A stretch of DNA of 44,193 bases, taken from contig JAADHH010000079.1 in assembly GCA_013151955.1 (NCBI GenBank), positions 1 to 44,193 of the forward strand. Reading direction: 5' to 3'. Each line of letters begins with the position of its first letter. The stretch's first letter is position 1. The notes beneath the pieces were generated by a model. That model worked only from the letters and a program-made list of their open reading frames with translations, was not told the origin of the DNA and searched no databases. A program made the position numbers and the translations under genes. Below, one piece after another: positions 23,402 through 31,544 of the stretch. Source of the DNA: Chloroflexota bacterium (GTDB taxonomy: Bacteria > Chloroflexota > Anaerolineae > Ardenticatenales > JAADHH01).

Positions 23402-25108
23402 TCAACCTACGGCTGCGCTCTGCGTGTAGCGCGTCAGGCCTTCCAGTTTCCCCATCGCCCTCCCCGACGAGATAGACTCGACTGCGCGGGCGAGGCCTTC
23501 GTGCAGATCGTGCGCCATACCACCGGCAACGAGTGCCGCCGCCGCGTTGAGCAGTACAACGTCACGGCGGGGGCCCTGTTCGCCGGCCAGTACTGCGCGG
23601 CTCAGCCTGGCGTTTTCCTCCGGGTCGCCGCCGGCCAGATCGGCAAGAGTGGCTCTGGGCAATCCCAGATCGCTTGGATCCAATTCGTAGCTTCGTACCA
23701 CACCATTTGAAAAGCTACTCACCCGGTTGACGCCGGTGGTAGAAAGTTCATCCAGGCCATCGGCACCGTGTACGACAAACGCGGCCCGGCCACCCATTTC
23801 CCGCAACACATTCGCCAGCGGTTCCGTCAGCGAAGCATCGAAAACGCCCATAATCTGCGTGGAGGCATTTGCCGGATTGGTGAGGGGCCCCAAAATGTTG
23901 AAAATTGAGCGGACGCCCATCTCCCGTCGCGGACCGATGGCGTACTTCATGGCCGGGTGCAACTGGGGGGCGAAGAGGAAGCCGATACCCACCTCATCGA
24001 TGCAATCGGCAACCTGCTGTGCCGTCAGGTCCAGATTCACGCCGAGCGCCTGCAAGAGATCCGCGCTGCCACACTTGCTCGATACGGACCGGTTGCCATG
24101 TTTGGCCACACCCAGGCCCGCGCCGGCCACCACGAATGCTGTCGTAGTGGAGATATTGAAGGTGTGCGCGCCGTCTCCACCCGTGCCGCAGGTGTCCAGC
24201 AGGTCAGCACGTTTCGGTTCGACCCGCACGGCTGCGTTGCGCATCGCTGTCGCGCAGCCTACAATTTCCTCGATGGTTTCCCCCTTCATGCGCAGACCGG
24301 TCAGGAAAGCGCCAATCTGGGCAGGGGTAGCCTCTCCGGCCATAATTTGTCCCATCACCCCCTCGGCTTCCGCCCGGCTGAGGTCCTGTCCCTCGATGAC
24401 ACGGGCAATGGCTCTTTTTATCATGGAAACACCTCCCTTTGCAATCTGAACTTGGGCCGCTGACTGAACATTTGTCGAGGCCGCCCCATCCCCTGTTTTG
24501 CCGGCGCCGTGCAAACCAGGGGACACGGACTGGGCGTACCCGGCACCAGACATGGCCAGAAAATTAGACAACAAGGTTTTGCCTTCCGGTGTGAGAATCG
24601 ATTCAGGATGGAATTGGACACCCACAACGGGATAGGATTTGTGTCGCAACGCCATCAATTCCCCCTCGGCAGTATGCGCCATCGGTTCCAGCGCTGCCGG
24701 CAGCGGTTCTTCGACGATGAGAGAATGGTATCGTGTGGCAATCATGGGATTGGGCAGTCCAGAGAAGATTCCCTGGTTCTTGTGGTGTATGGCGGAGGTC
24801 TTGCCGTGCATCAGTCGCGGGGCCGGCCCAACATGCCCGCCAAAGACGGCACCGATGCACTGATGTCCCAGACAGACCCCCAGAATCGGTACGTGCGAAG
24901 CAAAGTGCCGAATCACATCGCAAGAGATGCCGCCATCTTCGGGTCGCCCAGGCCCTGGCGAAATCACGATGTGCGAAGGTGCCATCCGCTCAATTTGCCC
25001 CAGCGTGATCTGGTCATTTCGCCAAACCGAAACGTCGGCACCAAGTTCGCCCAAGAATTGCACCAGGTTGTACGTGAAAGAATCGTAATTATCAATGACT
25101 AGAATCAT
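23402..25108 (-). CDS. trpGD: TrpG-TrpD fusion: anthranilate synthase glutaminase and phosphoribosyltransferase
   Basis: This 568-residue fusion supplies ammonia to TrpE and then transfers phosphoribosyl to anthranilate. The glutaminase domain covers about residues 1-190: catalytic Cys79 in GVCLGHQ and the His/Glu pair in FHPES. A roughly 35-residue Gly/Ala/Gln-rich linker follows. The TrpD domain starts at Met229 (MIKRAIARVIEGQDLS) with the PRPP motif GTGGDG, KHGNRSVSSKCGSAD and GPLTNPA. Inside the gene, GGGAGGT at 24431-24437 precedes ATG 24424 by six bases, so a free 340-residue TrpD could also be made. It follows trpE by 63 bp. Confidence 0.95.
   Translation of the reverse strand: MILVIDNYDSFTYNLVQFLGELGADVSVWRNDQITLGQIERMAPSHIVISPGPGRPEDGGISCDVIRHFASHVPILGVCLGHQCIGAVFGGHVGPAPRLMHGKTSAIHHKNQGIFSGLPNPMIATRYHSLIVEEPLPAALEPMAHTAEGELMALRHKSYPVVGVQFHPESILTPEGKTLLSNFLAMSGAGYAQSVSPGLHGAGKTGDGAASTNVQSAAQVQIAKGGVSMIKRAIARVIEGQDLSRAEAEGVMGQIMAGEATPAQIGAFLTGLRMKGETIEEIVGCATAMRNAAVRVEPKRADLLDTCGTGGDGAHTFNISTTTAFVVAGAGLGVAKHGNRSVSSKCGSADLLQALGVNLDLTAQQVADCIDEVGIGFLFAPQLHPAMKYAIGPRREMGVRSIFNILGPLTNPANASTQIMGVFDASLTEPLANVLREMGGRAAFVVHGADGLDELSTTGVNRVSSFSNGVVRSYELDPSDLGLPRATLADLAGGDPEENARLSRAVLAGEQGPRRDVVLLNAAAALVAGGMAHDLHEGLARAVESISSGRAMGKLEGLTRYTQSAAVG
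24422..24437 (-). promoter_or_regulatory. Internal ribosome binding site and start of a free TrpD
   Basis: GGGAGGT, six bases, ATG, exactly at the beginning of the TrpD domain within the continuous trpGD frame. It looks like the original start of a separate trpD kept after gene fusion. Confidence 0.6.
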
Positions 25109-25171
25109 CTTGCTCCTCCTGAATTCCCGCTGGCCTATGCCGTGCTGCGCTATGTGGCAAGAGCGGCCGGC

Positions 25172-26650
25172 TCATAACCCAATTTCCGCCATGGTGATCG
25201 CCTCGGCCATGGCGCGAGCCTTGTTCAATGTTTCCTCGTATTCGCGGGCCGGGTCGGAATCGGCCACAATGCCGGCCCCGACCTGAATGTAGGCGGTGGA
25301 ATCGCGCATGACAATGGTGCGGATCGTGATACAGGTGTCCATGTTGCCACCGTAACCGAAATAGCCGACCGCACCGGCATACGGTCCGCGCCGCACGCCT
25401 TCCAACGCCTCGATGATCTCCATGGCCCGTACCTTCGGGGCACCGGAAACAGTGCCGGCCGGAAACGTGGCCCGCAACAGGTCGAAGCAATCGTGCTCGC
25501 CTCGTAGCTGACCCTTGACGCTGGAGACGATGTGCATGACGTGAGAATAGCGCTCGACAGTCATCACCGCCGGCGTGTGTACAGTGCCGTATGCACATAC
25601 GCGACCCAGGTCGTTGCGGCCCAGGTCCACCAGCATGACGTGTTCGGCGCGTTCCTTGGGGTCATGGAGCAAGTCGGCTTCCAAGGCGCGGTCTTCGTCT
25701 GCGGTTGCACCTCGCGGACGGGTGCCGGCGATGGGTCGCAACTCGGCGGCTTCGCCTTCCAGACGAACCAGCATTTCGGGGGACGAGCCGATCAGTTGTT
25801 CGCTTCCCGTTTGGATGAAGAACATGTACGGCGATGGATTCATGCGGCGAAGGGAGCGGTAAATCGAAAATGGTTCCGCAGCCGTTTTCCGCTCCAGCCG
25901 TTGGGAGAGCACGACCTGGAAAACGTCGCCGGCCGTAATGTGCTCCTTTGCCTGGCGGACCATTTCTTCGAAGCGTTCTTGCGACACATTGGATTGCAGT
26001 TCGTCGCGGGAGGGGCCCGCCGCCGCTTTGGCCGGGTGAGCCGGCTCCCGCAAGCGATTGACAATCTGCTGGATGCGGCCAACCGCCTGCTCGTAAACGC
26101 GTTCCACGTCCCCTTCCAGATAGGCGTTTGCCACCACCATCATACGCTGCTTGACGTGATCGAAGATGACCAGGGTGTCGGCCAGCAGCAGGTGGAAGAG
26201 GGGCAGCCCCGTGTCATCGGAGGCGGTGTCCGGGAGGCGCTCGAAATGGCGAACCAGGTCATAGCCGAGATAGCCGACCGCGCCGCCAAAGAAGCGGGGC
26301 AGATCGGGCAAAGAAACGGGCCGGTACGGGGCCAGATACTGCCGGACAGCCGACAACGGGTCGCCATTTTCGAGGGGCAGTTCCACGCTTTCGCCCTGCT
26401 GCCGGACCAGGTAGACTTTGTTGCCATCGGCGAGAATGGACTGCGCCGGGTCAACACCGATGAAGGAATAGCGGCCTACTTGTACGCCCCGTTCGACGCT
26501 CTCCAGCAGAAACGACGGGCGGTTATCGCCGCAAAGTTTCATATAGACAGAGACCGGGGTCTCCAAATCGGCAGCCAGTTCCCGATAGATGGGAATCACA
26601 TTCCCCTTGCGCGCCAGTTGCTGTGCTTCGCGTAACGAAGGATAGTACAT
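25172..26650 (-). CDS. trpE: Anthranilate synthase component I
   Basis: TrpE converts chorismate to anthranilate with ammonia from the TrpG domain. The 492-residue protein has the N-terminal tryptophan-binding region (the LLES motif in SFLLESVE) and the chorismate-binding domain: GSSPEMLVRL, PIAGTRPRG, EHVMLVDLGRNDLGRV, FPAGTVSGAPKVRAMEII and YAGAVGYFGYGGNMDTCITIRT. ATG 26650 is placed 7 bases after GGGAGG. The preceding T-box leader makes expression depend on uncharged tRNA-Trp. Confidence 0.96.
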   Translation of the reverse strand: MYYPSLREAQQLARKGNVIPIYRELAADLETPVSVYMKLCGDNRPSFLLESVERGVQVGRYSFIGVDPAQSILADGNKVYLVRQQGESVELPLENGDPLSAVRQYLAPYRPVSLPDLPRFFGGAVGYLGYDLVRHFERLPDTASDDTGLPLFHLLLADTLVIFDHVKQRMMVVANAYLEGDVERVYEQAVGRIQQIVNRLREPAHPAKAAAGPSRDELQSNVSQERFEEMVRQAKEHITAGDVFQVVLSQRLERKTAAEPFSIYRSLRRMNPSPYMFFIQTGSEQLIGSSPEMLVRLEGEAAELRPIAGTRPRGATADEDRALEADLLHDPKERAEHVMLVDLGRNDLGRVCAYGTVHTPAVMTVERYSHVMHIVSSVKGQLRGEHDCFDLLRATFPAGTVSGAPKVRAMEIIEALEGVRRGPYAGAVGYFGYGGNMDTCITIRTIVMRDSTAYIQVGAGIVADSDPAREYEETLNKARAMAEAITMAEIGL

Positions 26651-26663
26651 AAGAAAACCTCCC

Positions 26664-27023
26664 AAAAGAAAACGCCCCTCATCCCATGTAGGGACGAGAG
26701 GCGTGATTGCTCCCGCGGTGCCACCCTGCTAAGGCCGGCCTGTGCCAGATAACTTGTCTTGAACGAGGGGAGGCCCCCCCGATGCCAGCCTCACTCTGTG
26801 CAGGTACAGAGTCGCGCACTTGCTGCGCTGCAACACGACTCGATACCCTCGGCCTTGATAACGGTGGCGACTCCGGCTGTACTTACTTGGCTTGCCGTTT
26901 AGTACAGCAACTCCCAGGCCCATTCACTCCAGTCGTCAGTATCGGGCTTCCACCATCCGCCGACTCTCTGGACTTCGTACCGGAGCTACTCTTCCTGTTC
27001 ATCGTTCTTGTGGATGAAATTGC
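26664..27023 (-). promoter_or_regulatory. T-box leader (tryptophan) of the trp operon
   Basis: On the minus strand the leader holds a Stem I region with GAAGAGTA and AGAGAG, then a specifier loop GAATGG in which TGG (26920-26922) is the Trp codon. The universal T-box AGGGTGGCACCGCGG follows at 26713-26727. The terminator GCCTCTCGTCCC/GGGATGAGGGGC then GTTTTCTTTT is at 26673-26703. Uncharged tRNA-Trp should pair with the specifier and T-box, favouring the antiterminator and trpE expression. Confidence 0.93.
26666..26703 (-). terminator. Regulated terminator of the T-box
   Basis: The GC-rich stem GCCTCTCGTCCC with GGGATGAGGGGC and loop TACAT is followed by a T-rich run just before the trpE ribosome site. 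It is mutually exclusive with the antiterminator formed by the T-box sequence. Confidence 0.8.
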
Positions 27024-27029
27024 AAAATC

Positions 27030-27058
27030 AGTATATCATGGAACCACAGATTTGTCAA
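27030..27058 (-). promoter_or_regulatory. Sigma-70 type promoter of the trp operon
   Basis: On the minus strand TTGACA (27053-27058) and TATACT (27030-27035) are 17 bp apart. The start near 27023 gives a leader of about 370 bases containing the T-box. Confidence 0.85.
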
Positions 27059-27125
27059 GCGTTTTTTGAAATGAGGTGTCCCTCAAACGCAAGCCATCTG
27101 CACCCCCTCGAACAGACGACGATGG

Positions 27126-27692
27126 CTACACCAACTCAGGTATGATCCATCCGTAGTCGCCATTTCGCCGGCGGTAAACGATTTGGACACCTCCCCGGTC
27201 TCCCTGGTCCGGATTGAAGAATACAAAAAACGTGTGTCCCAGCAGTTCCATTTGCTCAATTGCTTCCAACTCCGTCATGGGGGCCATGGCGAACCGTTTG
27301 ATGCGCACGATTTTGCCCGGTTCTTCCTCCTCTAGGTCTTCGATCGGGAGCATCAGCTCATCTTCCGCAGTGGTCGCCCCACGCCGCCATCGGGCCAGCC
27401 GCTTCCCTTTGTAACGAGCAATCTGTTGGTACATTTTGTCCAGCACGGAATCGATTGCCGAAAACATGTCGGCGGAACGTTCTTCGCCCCGCAGAATCTT
27501 GCCCCTCTTTACTTTTGTTGTGACCTGTACCACTTGCCGCATCGCCGCATCGCGTGTATTCTCTTCGGACAACTCGACGCGCACGTCTGTGATATCAGGC
27601 AGGTAGCGTTCCAGTTTGCCCAGTTTTTTTTGCACATACTCTTCTAACGTGTCCGTAATCTCTATGTTTCGACCAATGATTTCTAAGTTCAT
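27126..27692 (-). CDS. hpf: Long-form ribosome hibernation promoting factor
   Basis: The 188-residue protein has an N-terminal S30AE domain (MNLEIIGRNIEITDTLEEYVQKKL), which binds the small ribosomal subunit in the decoding region. A charged linker follows, then the C-terminal dimerisation domain of long HPF (KIVRIKRFAMAPMTELEAIEQMELLGHTFFVFFN to YRRRNGDYGWI), which drives 100S ribosome formation. ATG 27692 is preferred because GGAGA lies 8 bases upstream; the ATG at 27701 directly abuts the site. It follows trxB by 35 bp. Confidence 0.94.
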   Translation of the reverse strand: MNLEIIGRNIEITDTLEEYVQKKLGKLERYLPDITDVRVELSEENTRDAAMRQVVQVTTKVKRGKILRGEERSADMFSAIDSVLDKMYQQIARYKGKRLARWRRGATTAEDELMLPIEDLEEEEPGKIVRIKRFAMAPMTELEAIEQMELLGHTFFVFFNPDQGDRGGVQIVYRRRNGDYGWIIPELV

Positions 27693-27727
27693 CTGTGTCA
27701 TCTCCTCAATTCATTATTGTGCGCTCA

Positions 27728-28669
27728 TCACCCCGGATAACTGCGATCCTCCAGGTCTGCCAGGTATTTTTCGGTTTCGATGGCCGCTTTGCACCCTTCT
27801 CCGGCGGAAGTGACCACTTGACGGAAAATGGGATCGGCAATCTCGCCGGCAGCAAATACGCCGGGCACGCTCGTATGATTGCGCCGGTTGGCGATCAAGT
27901 AACCTTGGTCATCCATATCGAGTTGGCCTTTGAACAGAGCGCTATTGGGAATGTGTCCGATGTAGATAAAAACACCATCGGTCTTCAGGTCCGATTCGTC
28001 ACCGGTCTGCACATTCCGGAGACGAATGGCCTCCACGGCATCCTTTCCCTGAATGTCTGTCACCACCGAGTCCCAGACGAAGCTGATTTTTTCGTTGTTA
28101 CGAGCGCGCCGCTGGAGCGCTTGGCCGGCGCGCAATTGGTCGCGCCGGTGAACCACGCGCACACGAGAGGCAAAACGGGTCAAGAAGAGGGCCTCTTCGA
28201 GCGCACTATCCCCACCTCCCACAACCACCAATTCTTTGTCGCGAAAGAAGAAACCATCGCAGGTCGCACAATATGAAACACCTTTTCCGGTCAACTCTGA
28301 TTCTCCGGGCACGCCCAAGCGGCGCGGAGAAGCGCCGGTGGCGATGATCACCGATTTTGCACGGAATTGCCCGCCATGCGTCGTCAACTGGAACGGTTCT
28401 TGCTGAAAGTCAACCTCTGTTACCTCATCGATCTCCAGTCGCGTGCCGAACCGTTCGGCCTGCTGCTGAAAGTTTTGGACCAGGTCGGGCCCGGTCAATC
28501 CCTCTGGAAAGCCGGGGTAATTCTCTACCTCGCTGGTGATGGAAACTTGTCCACCAATTTCCTGGCCGGTAATCAGCAAAGGCTCCAACTGGGCACGAGC
28601 GGTATAAATGGCGGCCGTAAGGCCGGCCGGGCCAGAACCAATAATGACCACATTCTCAATGTTTTTCAT
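27728..28669 (-). CDS. trxB: Thioredoxin reductase
   Basis: The 313-residue flavoenzyme uses NADPH to reduce thioredoxin. FAD-binding GSGPAG is at residues 11-16, the redox-active pair is CATC (Cys134/Cys137), the NADPH motif is VVVGGGDSALEEALFL, and the FAD tail is VPGVFAAGEI. ATG 28669 follows AGGAGT; an in-frame ATG at 28738 lies inside the neighbouring small gene. It sits 10 bp after that gene and 35 bp before hpf, making an operon with both. Confidence 0.96.
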   Translation of the reverse strand: MKNIENVVIIGSGPAGLTAAIYTARAQLEPLLITGQEIGGQVSITSEVENYPGFPEGLTGPDLVQNFQQQAERFGTRLEIDEVTEVDFQQEPFQLTTHGGQFRAKSVIIATGASPRRLGVPGESELTGKGVSYCATCDGFFFRDKELVVVGGGDSALEEALFLTRFASRVRVVHRRDQLRAGQALQRRARNNEKISFVWDSVVTDIQGKDAVEAIRLRNVQTGDESDLKTDGVFIYIGHIPNSALFKGQLDMDDQGYLIANRRNHTSVPGVFAAGEIADPIFRQVVTSAGEGCKAAIETEKYLADLEDRSYPG

Positions 28670-28679
28670 GAAACACTCC

Positions 28680-28898
28680 TCATTGCACGTTAGTTTGGGC
28701 CCGAGTACAACAAGCCTCGACCCACCAGCGTGGGGCATGGGTCACCAGCCGGCCCTGCACCGTGATCGGCCGGGAGCGCTCATCACCCGGTGCCCCACAT
28801 TCACATTTTAACATATCCTCGTCATGACAGATTTCTTGTACTGCAGAAACTTTCAGGCAGTGCGCACAGACGTAGACGACTTGCGGACGAATGGCCAT
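28680..28898 (-). CDS. Small putative zinc-binding protein
   Basis: This 72-residue protein has a CAHC and a later CECG pair, spaced as a zinc ribbon, and a further Cys pair near the C-terminus (EACCTRAQ). It is unrecognised beyond that. ATG 28898 follows GGGAGGT with a 5-base spacer. It is the first gene of the operon with trxB and hpf, a context that suggests a redox or translation link. Confidence 0.7.
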   Translation of the reverse strand: MAIRPQVVYVCAHCLKVSAVQEICHDEDMLKCECGAPGDERSRPITVQGRLVTHAPRWWVEACCTRAQTNVQ

Positions 28899-28944
28899 CG
28901 AGTACCTCCCTGTCTCGACTAGTAAAGCGTTCTCTCCTGCATGT

Positions 28945-28973
28945 ATTTTACTGCCTTTCTCCTCTTTTTGCAA
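28945..28973 (-). promoter_or_regulatory. Promoter of the small-zinc-protein/trxB/hpf operon
   Basis: On the minus strand TTGCAA (28968-28973) and TAAAAT (28945-28950) are separated by 17 bp, 47 bp before the ATG at 28898. Confidence 0.6.
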
Positions 28974-29013
28974 AAGCACTATCTTTGGTGCAACGCATCA
29001 ACGTATACCCCCA

Positions 29014-29042
29014 TTGACATCGGCGCTTACGTGTGATACAAT
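29014..29042 (+). promoter_or_regulatory. Sigma-70 type promoter of fhs
   Basis: TTGACA at 29014-29019, 17 bp, and TACAAT at 29037-29042. It is divergent from the trxB operon promoter. Confidence 0.85.
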
Positions 29043-29097
29043 GTGGGTATTCTAGCCCCGCGTTGATAGAAGATTAAAATACAAGGAGGTTTTGCAA

Positions 29098-30792
29098 ATG
29101 CGTAGTGACTTGGAGATTGCTCAGTCGGCGGAAATCAAACCCATCAAAGACATTGCTCTGGCTGCAGGATTGATGGAAGATGAATTAGAGCACTATGGGC
29201 GCTACATGGCCAAAGTGGACCTTTCTGCCTTGGACCGGTTGGCCGACCGCCCCAACGGCAAATACATCGATGTTACGGCAATCACGCCAACACCTTTGGG
29301 AGAAGGTAAAACGACCACAACAGTTGGTGTGAGCCAGTCACTGGCCCGTCTGGGCAAACGTGTGGTCACCTGCATTCGCCAACCATCCATGGGCCCCACT
29401 TTCGGCATAAAGGGCGGAGCAGCCGGCGGAGGATACTCGCAAGTCATTCCCATGGAACAGTTCAATCTGCACATGACCGGAGATATCCACGCAGTTAGTG
29501 TGGCACACAACCTCATGGCCGCGGCCATCGATGCCAGCATCCTGCACAAGAACCCGCTGGACATCAACCCCTTCAGCATCACCTGGTCCCGTGTCGTGGA
29601 TGTGAACGACCGCGCCCTCCGCAAAATCGTCATCGGCCTGGGGGGGAAAGCGAATGGGTACCCACGGGAGTCGAGTTACGACATAACCGTCGCTTCCGAG
29701 GTCATGGCCATCCTGGCGCTGACCACCGATCTATTCGACCTGCGCGCGCGCCTGGGCCGCATCGTTTTCGCGACCGACACGAACGGCAAGCCGCTGACCG
29801 CCGAAGACCTGGGTGTGGCCGGCGCTATGACCGTCTTGCTCAAAGAGGCGATCAAGCCGAACCTGTTCCAAACGCTGGAACACACCCCCGTCTTTGTCCA
29901 TGCCGGCCCCTTTGCCAACATCGCCCACGGAAATAGCTCGATTTTGGCAGACCGCTTGGCCCTGAAACTGTCGGAATACACGGTCACCGAAAGTGGATTT
30001 GGAGCAGATTGCGGCATGGAGAAGTTTATGGACATCAAGTGTCGCTATTCCGGCCTGAAGCCCGATGCCGTGATCCTGGTCGCCACGATCCGGGCTTTGA
30101 AGATGCACGGCGGCCTCGGCAAAGTGATCGCCGGCAAGCCGTTGCCCCAGGCCTTCAAGGAAGAGAACCTGGAAGCATTGGACAAAGGTTGTGCAAACAT
30201 GGCCCGGCAGATCGAAAATGTGCGCCTCTTTGGCGTACCGGTTGTCGTAGCCATCAACCACTTCCCGACGGACACGGATCGCGAGGTCGAACTGGTCAGG
30301 CAACGCGCAGTCGAGGCCGGTGCCGAAGGCGCGTACCTCAGTCAGGTCTGGGCACAGGGTGGCGACGGCGGCGTAGAACTGGCCGCTGCCGTTATCGCAG
30401 CAGCGGAAAAGCCCAACGACTTTCGATTCCTATACCAAGACGACATGAGCATCAAAGAGAAAATCGAAACGGTTGCGACCAACGTGTACGGTGCGGACGG
30501 TGTAGACTACGAATTGGCCGCCGAGAGAAAGATTGCCCAGTACACCGAATGGGGGTATGGCAATTTACCGGTCTGCATGGCCAAGACCCATTTGTCGCTT
30601 TCCCACATCGCTGCCTGGAAAGGCGTGCCCACAGGCTTCCGGCTGCCTGTGCGTGACGTGCGGGCCTCTGTTGGAGCCGGCTTTCTCTATCCCCTGTGCG
30701 GACCGGTGTTGACCATGCCCGGTCTCGGCTCCAATCCCGCATTCAAGGGGGTTGATATTGATGAAACCGGTCGTACGATAGGATTGTTCTAA
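29098..30792 (+). CDS. fhs: Formate-tetrahydrofolate ligase
   Basis: Fhs makes 10-formyl-THF from formate, THF and ATP, feeding purine synthesis or the methyl branch of the Wood-Ljungdahl pathway. The 564-residue protein shows the P-loop [11 protein letters not shown] (residues 64-73), [33 protein letters not shown] and [12 protein letters not shown]. Length is normal. ATG 29098 follows AAGGAGGT with a 7-base spacer. The TusA-like gene begins 10 bases after its stop, with its own strong ribosome site. Confidence 0.97.
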   Translation: MRSDLEIAQSAEIKPIKDIALAAGLMEDELEHYGRYMAKVDLSALDRLADRPNGKYIDVTAITPTPLGEGKTTTTVGVSQSLARLGKRVVTCIRQPSMGPTFGIKGGAAGGGYSQVIPMEQFNLHMTGDIHAVSVAHNLMAAAIDASILHKNPLDINPFSITWSRVVDVNDRALRKIVIGLGGKANGYPRESSYDITVASEVMAILALTTDLFDLRARLGRIVFATDTNGKPLTAEDLGVAGAMTVLLKEAIKPNLFQTLEHTPVFVHAGPFANIAHGNSSILADRLALKLSEYTVTESGFGADCGMEKFMDIKCRYSGLKPDAVILVATIRALKMHGGLGKVIAGKPLPQAFKEENLEALDKGCANMARQIENVRLFGVPVVVAINHFPTDTDREVELVRQRAVEAGAEGAYLSQVWAQGGDGGVELAAAVIAAAEKPNDFRFLYQDDMSIKEKIETVATNVYGADGVDYELAAERKIAQYTEWGYGNLPVCMAKTHLSLSHIAAWKGVPTGFRLPVRDVRASVGAGFLYPLCGPVLTMPGLGSNPAFKGVDIDETGRTIGLF

Positions 30793-30802
30793 GGAGGGAA
30801 TC

Positions 30803-31048
30803 GTGGCAGAGGAATGGTCTGTAGCAACACGTGTGGATGCCCGAGGTACGATCTATCCGGTGCCAATCTTTCGAGCCAAGAAGGCGCTGGATAGCCTGGC
30901 TCCCGGAGAAATCATCGAGGTTTTGGCCACCGACCCCAATTCCCGTCCGGACCTAGAGACGTGGGCCATCAGAGCCAACGCCGAGTTGTTGGGGATCGAG
31001 GATCAGGAAGACCACTACCGGTTCTACGTGCGCAAGGGTGCAGCCTGA
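30803..31048 (+). CDS. TusA-like protein lacking the catalytic cysteine
   Basis: The 81-residue protein has the TusA/SirA fold signature DARGTIYPVPIFRAKKALDSL, a two-layer alpha/beta domain that normally carries sulfur on the Cys of CPxP. Here that position is Tyr18 (YPVP), so it cannot act as a classical persulfide carrier. The rest of the fold is intact (GEIIEVLATDPNSRPDLETWA). GTG 30803 follows AAGGAGGG. It is coupled to fhs, so a role linked to one-carbon metabolism is possible but unproven. Confidence 0.85.
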   Translation: MAEEWSVATRVDARGTIYPVPIFRAKKALDSLAPGEIIEVLATDPNSRPDLETWAIRANAELLGIEDQEDHYRFYVRKGAA

Positions 31049-31077
31049 TGTTTTGATTTCCCCGAGGCGTAACTACT

Positions 31078-31223
31078 TTGACAATGTCACATTCGAACGC
31101 CTGGCGAATGAATTCGCGGCTACGTGGGGCGAAGCTGCCCTGCGGCAGCTAAACGAGCAGGTGGCCTTCGCCACCGGTAGCACGCGGTTTCAACCGCCGT
31201 GCAAGGAAATGTGACATTGTCAA
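31078..31223. mobile_element. MITE-like element with 16-bp terminal inverted repeats
   Basis: TTGACAATGTCACATT at 31078-31093 is exactly inverted as AATGTGACATTGTCAA at 31208-31223. ACTACT flanks both sides (31072-31077 and 31224-31229), fitting a 6-bp target duplication. The 114-bp interior has GC-rich hairpins and no ORF. A single decayed end lies near 32720-32735. Confidence 0.75.
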
Positions 31224-31229
31224 ACTACT

Positions 31230-31393
31230 CAGCCAGCCCCCCAGGATTGGGGAGCTGGGGGGGCTACCGCCGGCTGCTGAAGCTATTCTCCCTGCGTGCC
31301 TGAGCAGTAACCCTGAGGCTTGTTTCGGCTTGCGACTGGCCAGCATTCCATAGCCCAGATTCCATTCACGTCTTGGCTGCGAGAATCTGAGGG
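31230..31393. other. Intergenic stretch between the two palindromes
   Basis: No gene is seen. A GC-rich hairpin (CCAGCCCCCCAGGATTGGGG with AGCTGGGGGGGCT) lies at about 31233-31266. Confidence 0.4.
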
Positions 31394-31464
31394 CTGACTC
31401 ACGGATGGGAGGGAACACGGATAAAACAGGGAAGAGTCTGTGTTTCCCAACATCCGTGAGTCAG
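31394..31464. repeat. Palindromic element with 14-bp inverted ends
   Basis: CTGACTCACGGATG at 31394-31407 is inverted as CATCCGTGAGTCAG at 31451-31464. The interior also partly pairs (GGGAACAC with GTGTTTCCC). No direct repeat was identified. Confidence 0.6.
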
Positions 31465-31544
31465 TGTCCATGGGTTGTTGCACGCCACCAACGACGAAAA
31501 TCGTGGAGCGTGGAGCATCGAGCGCGACTGCTTCGCTGATTCGC

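Noticed and set aside
25532-26635. Plus-strand 367-codon open frame opposite trpE
   Set aside because: It is a shadow of trpE in a GC-rich genome: no ribosome site, no recognisable domain.
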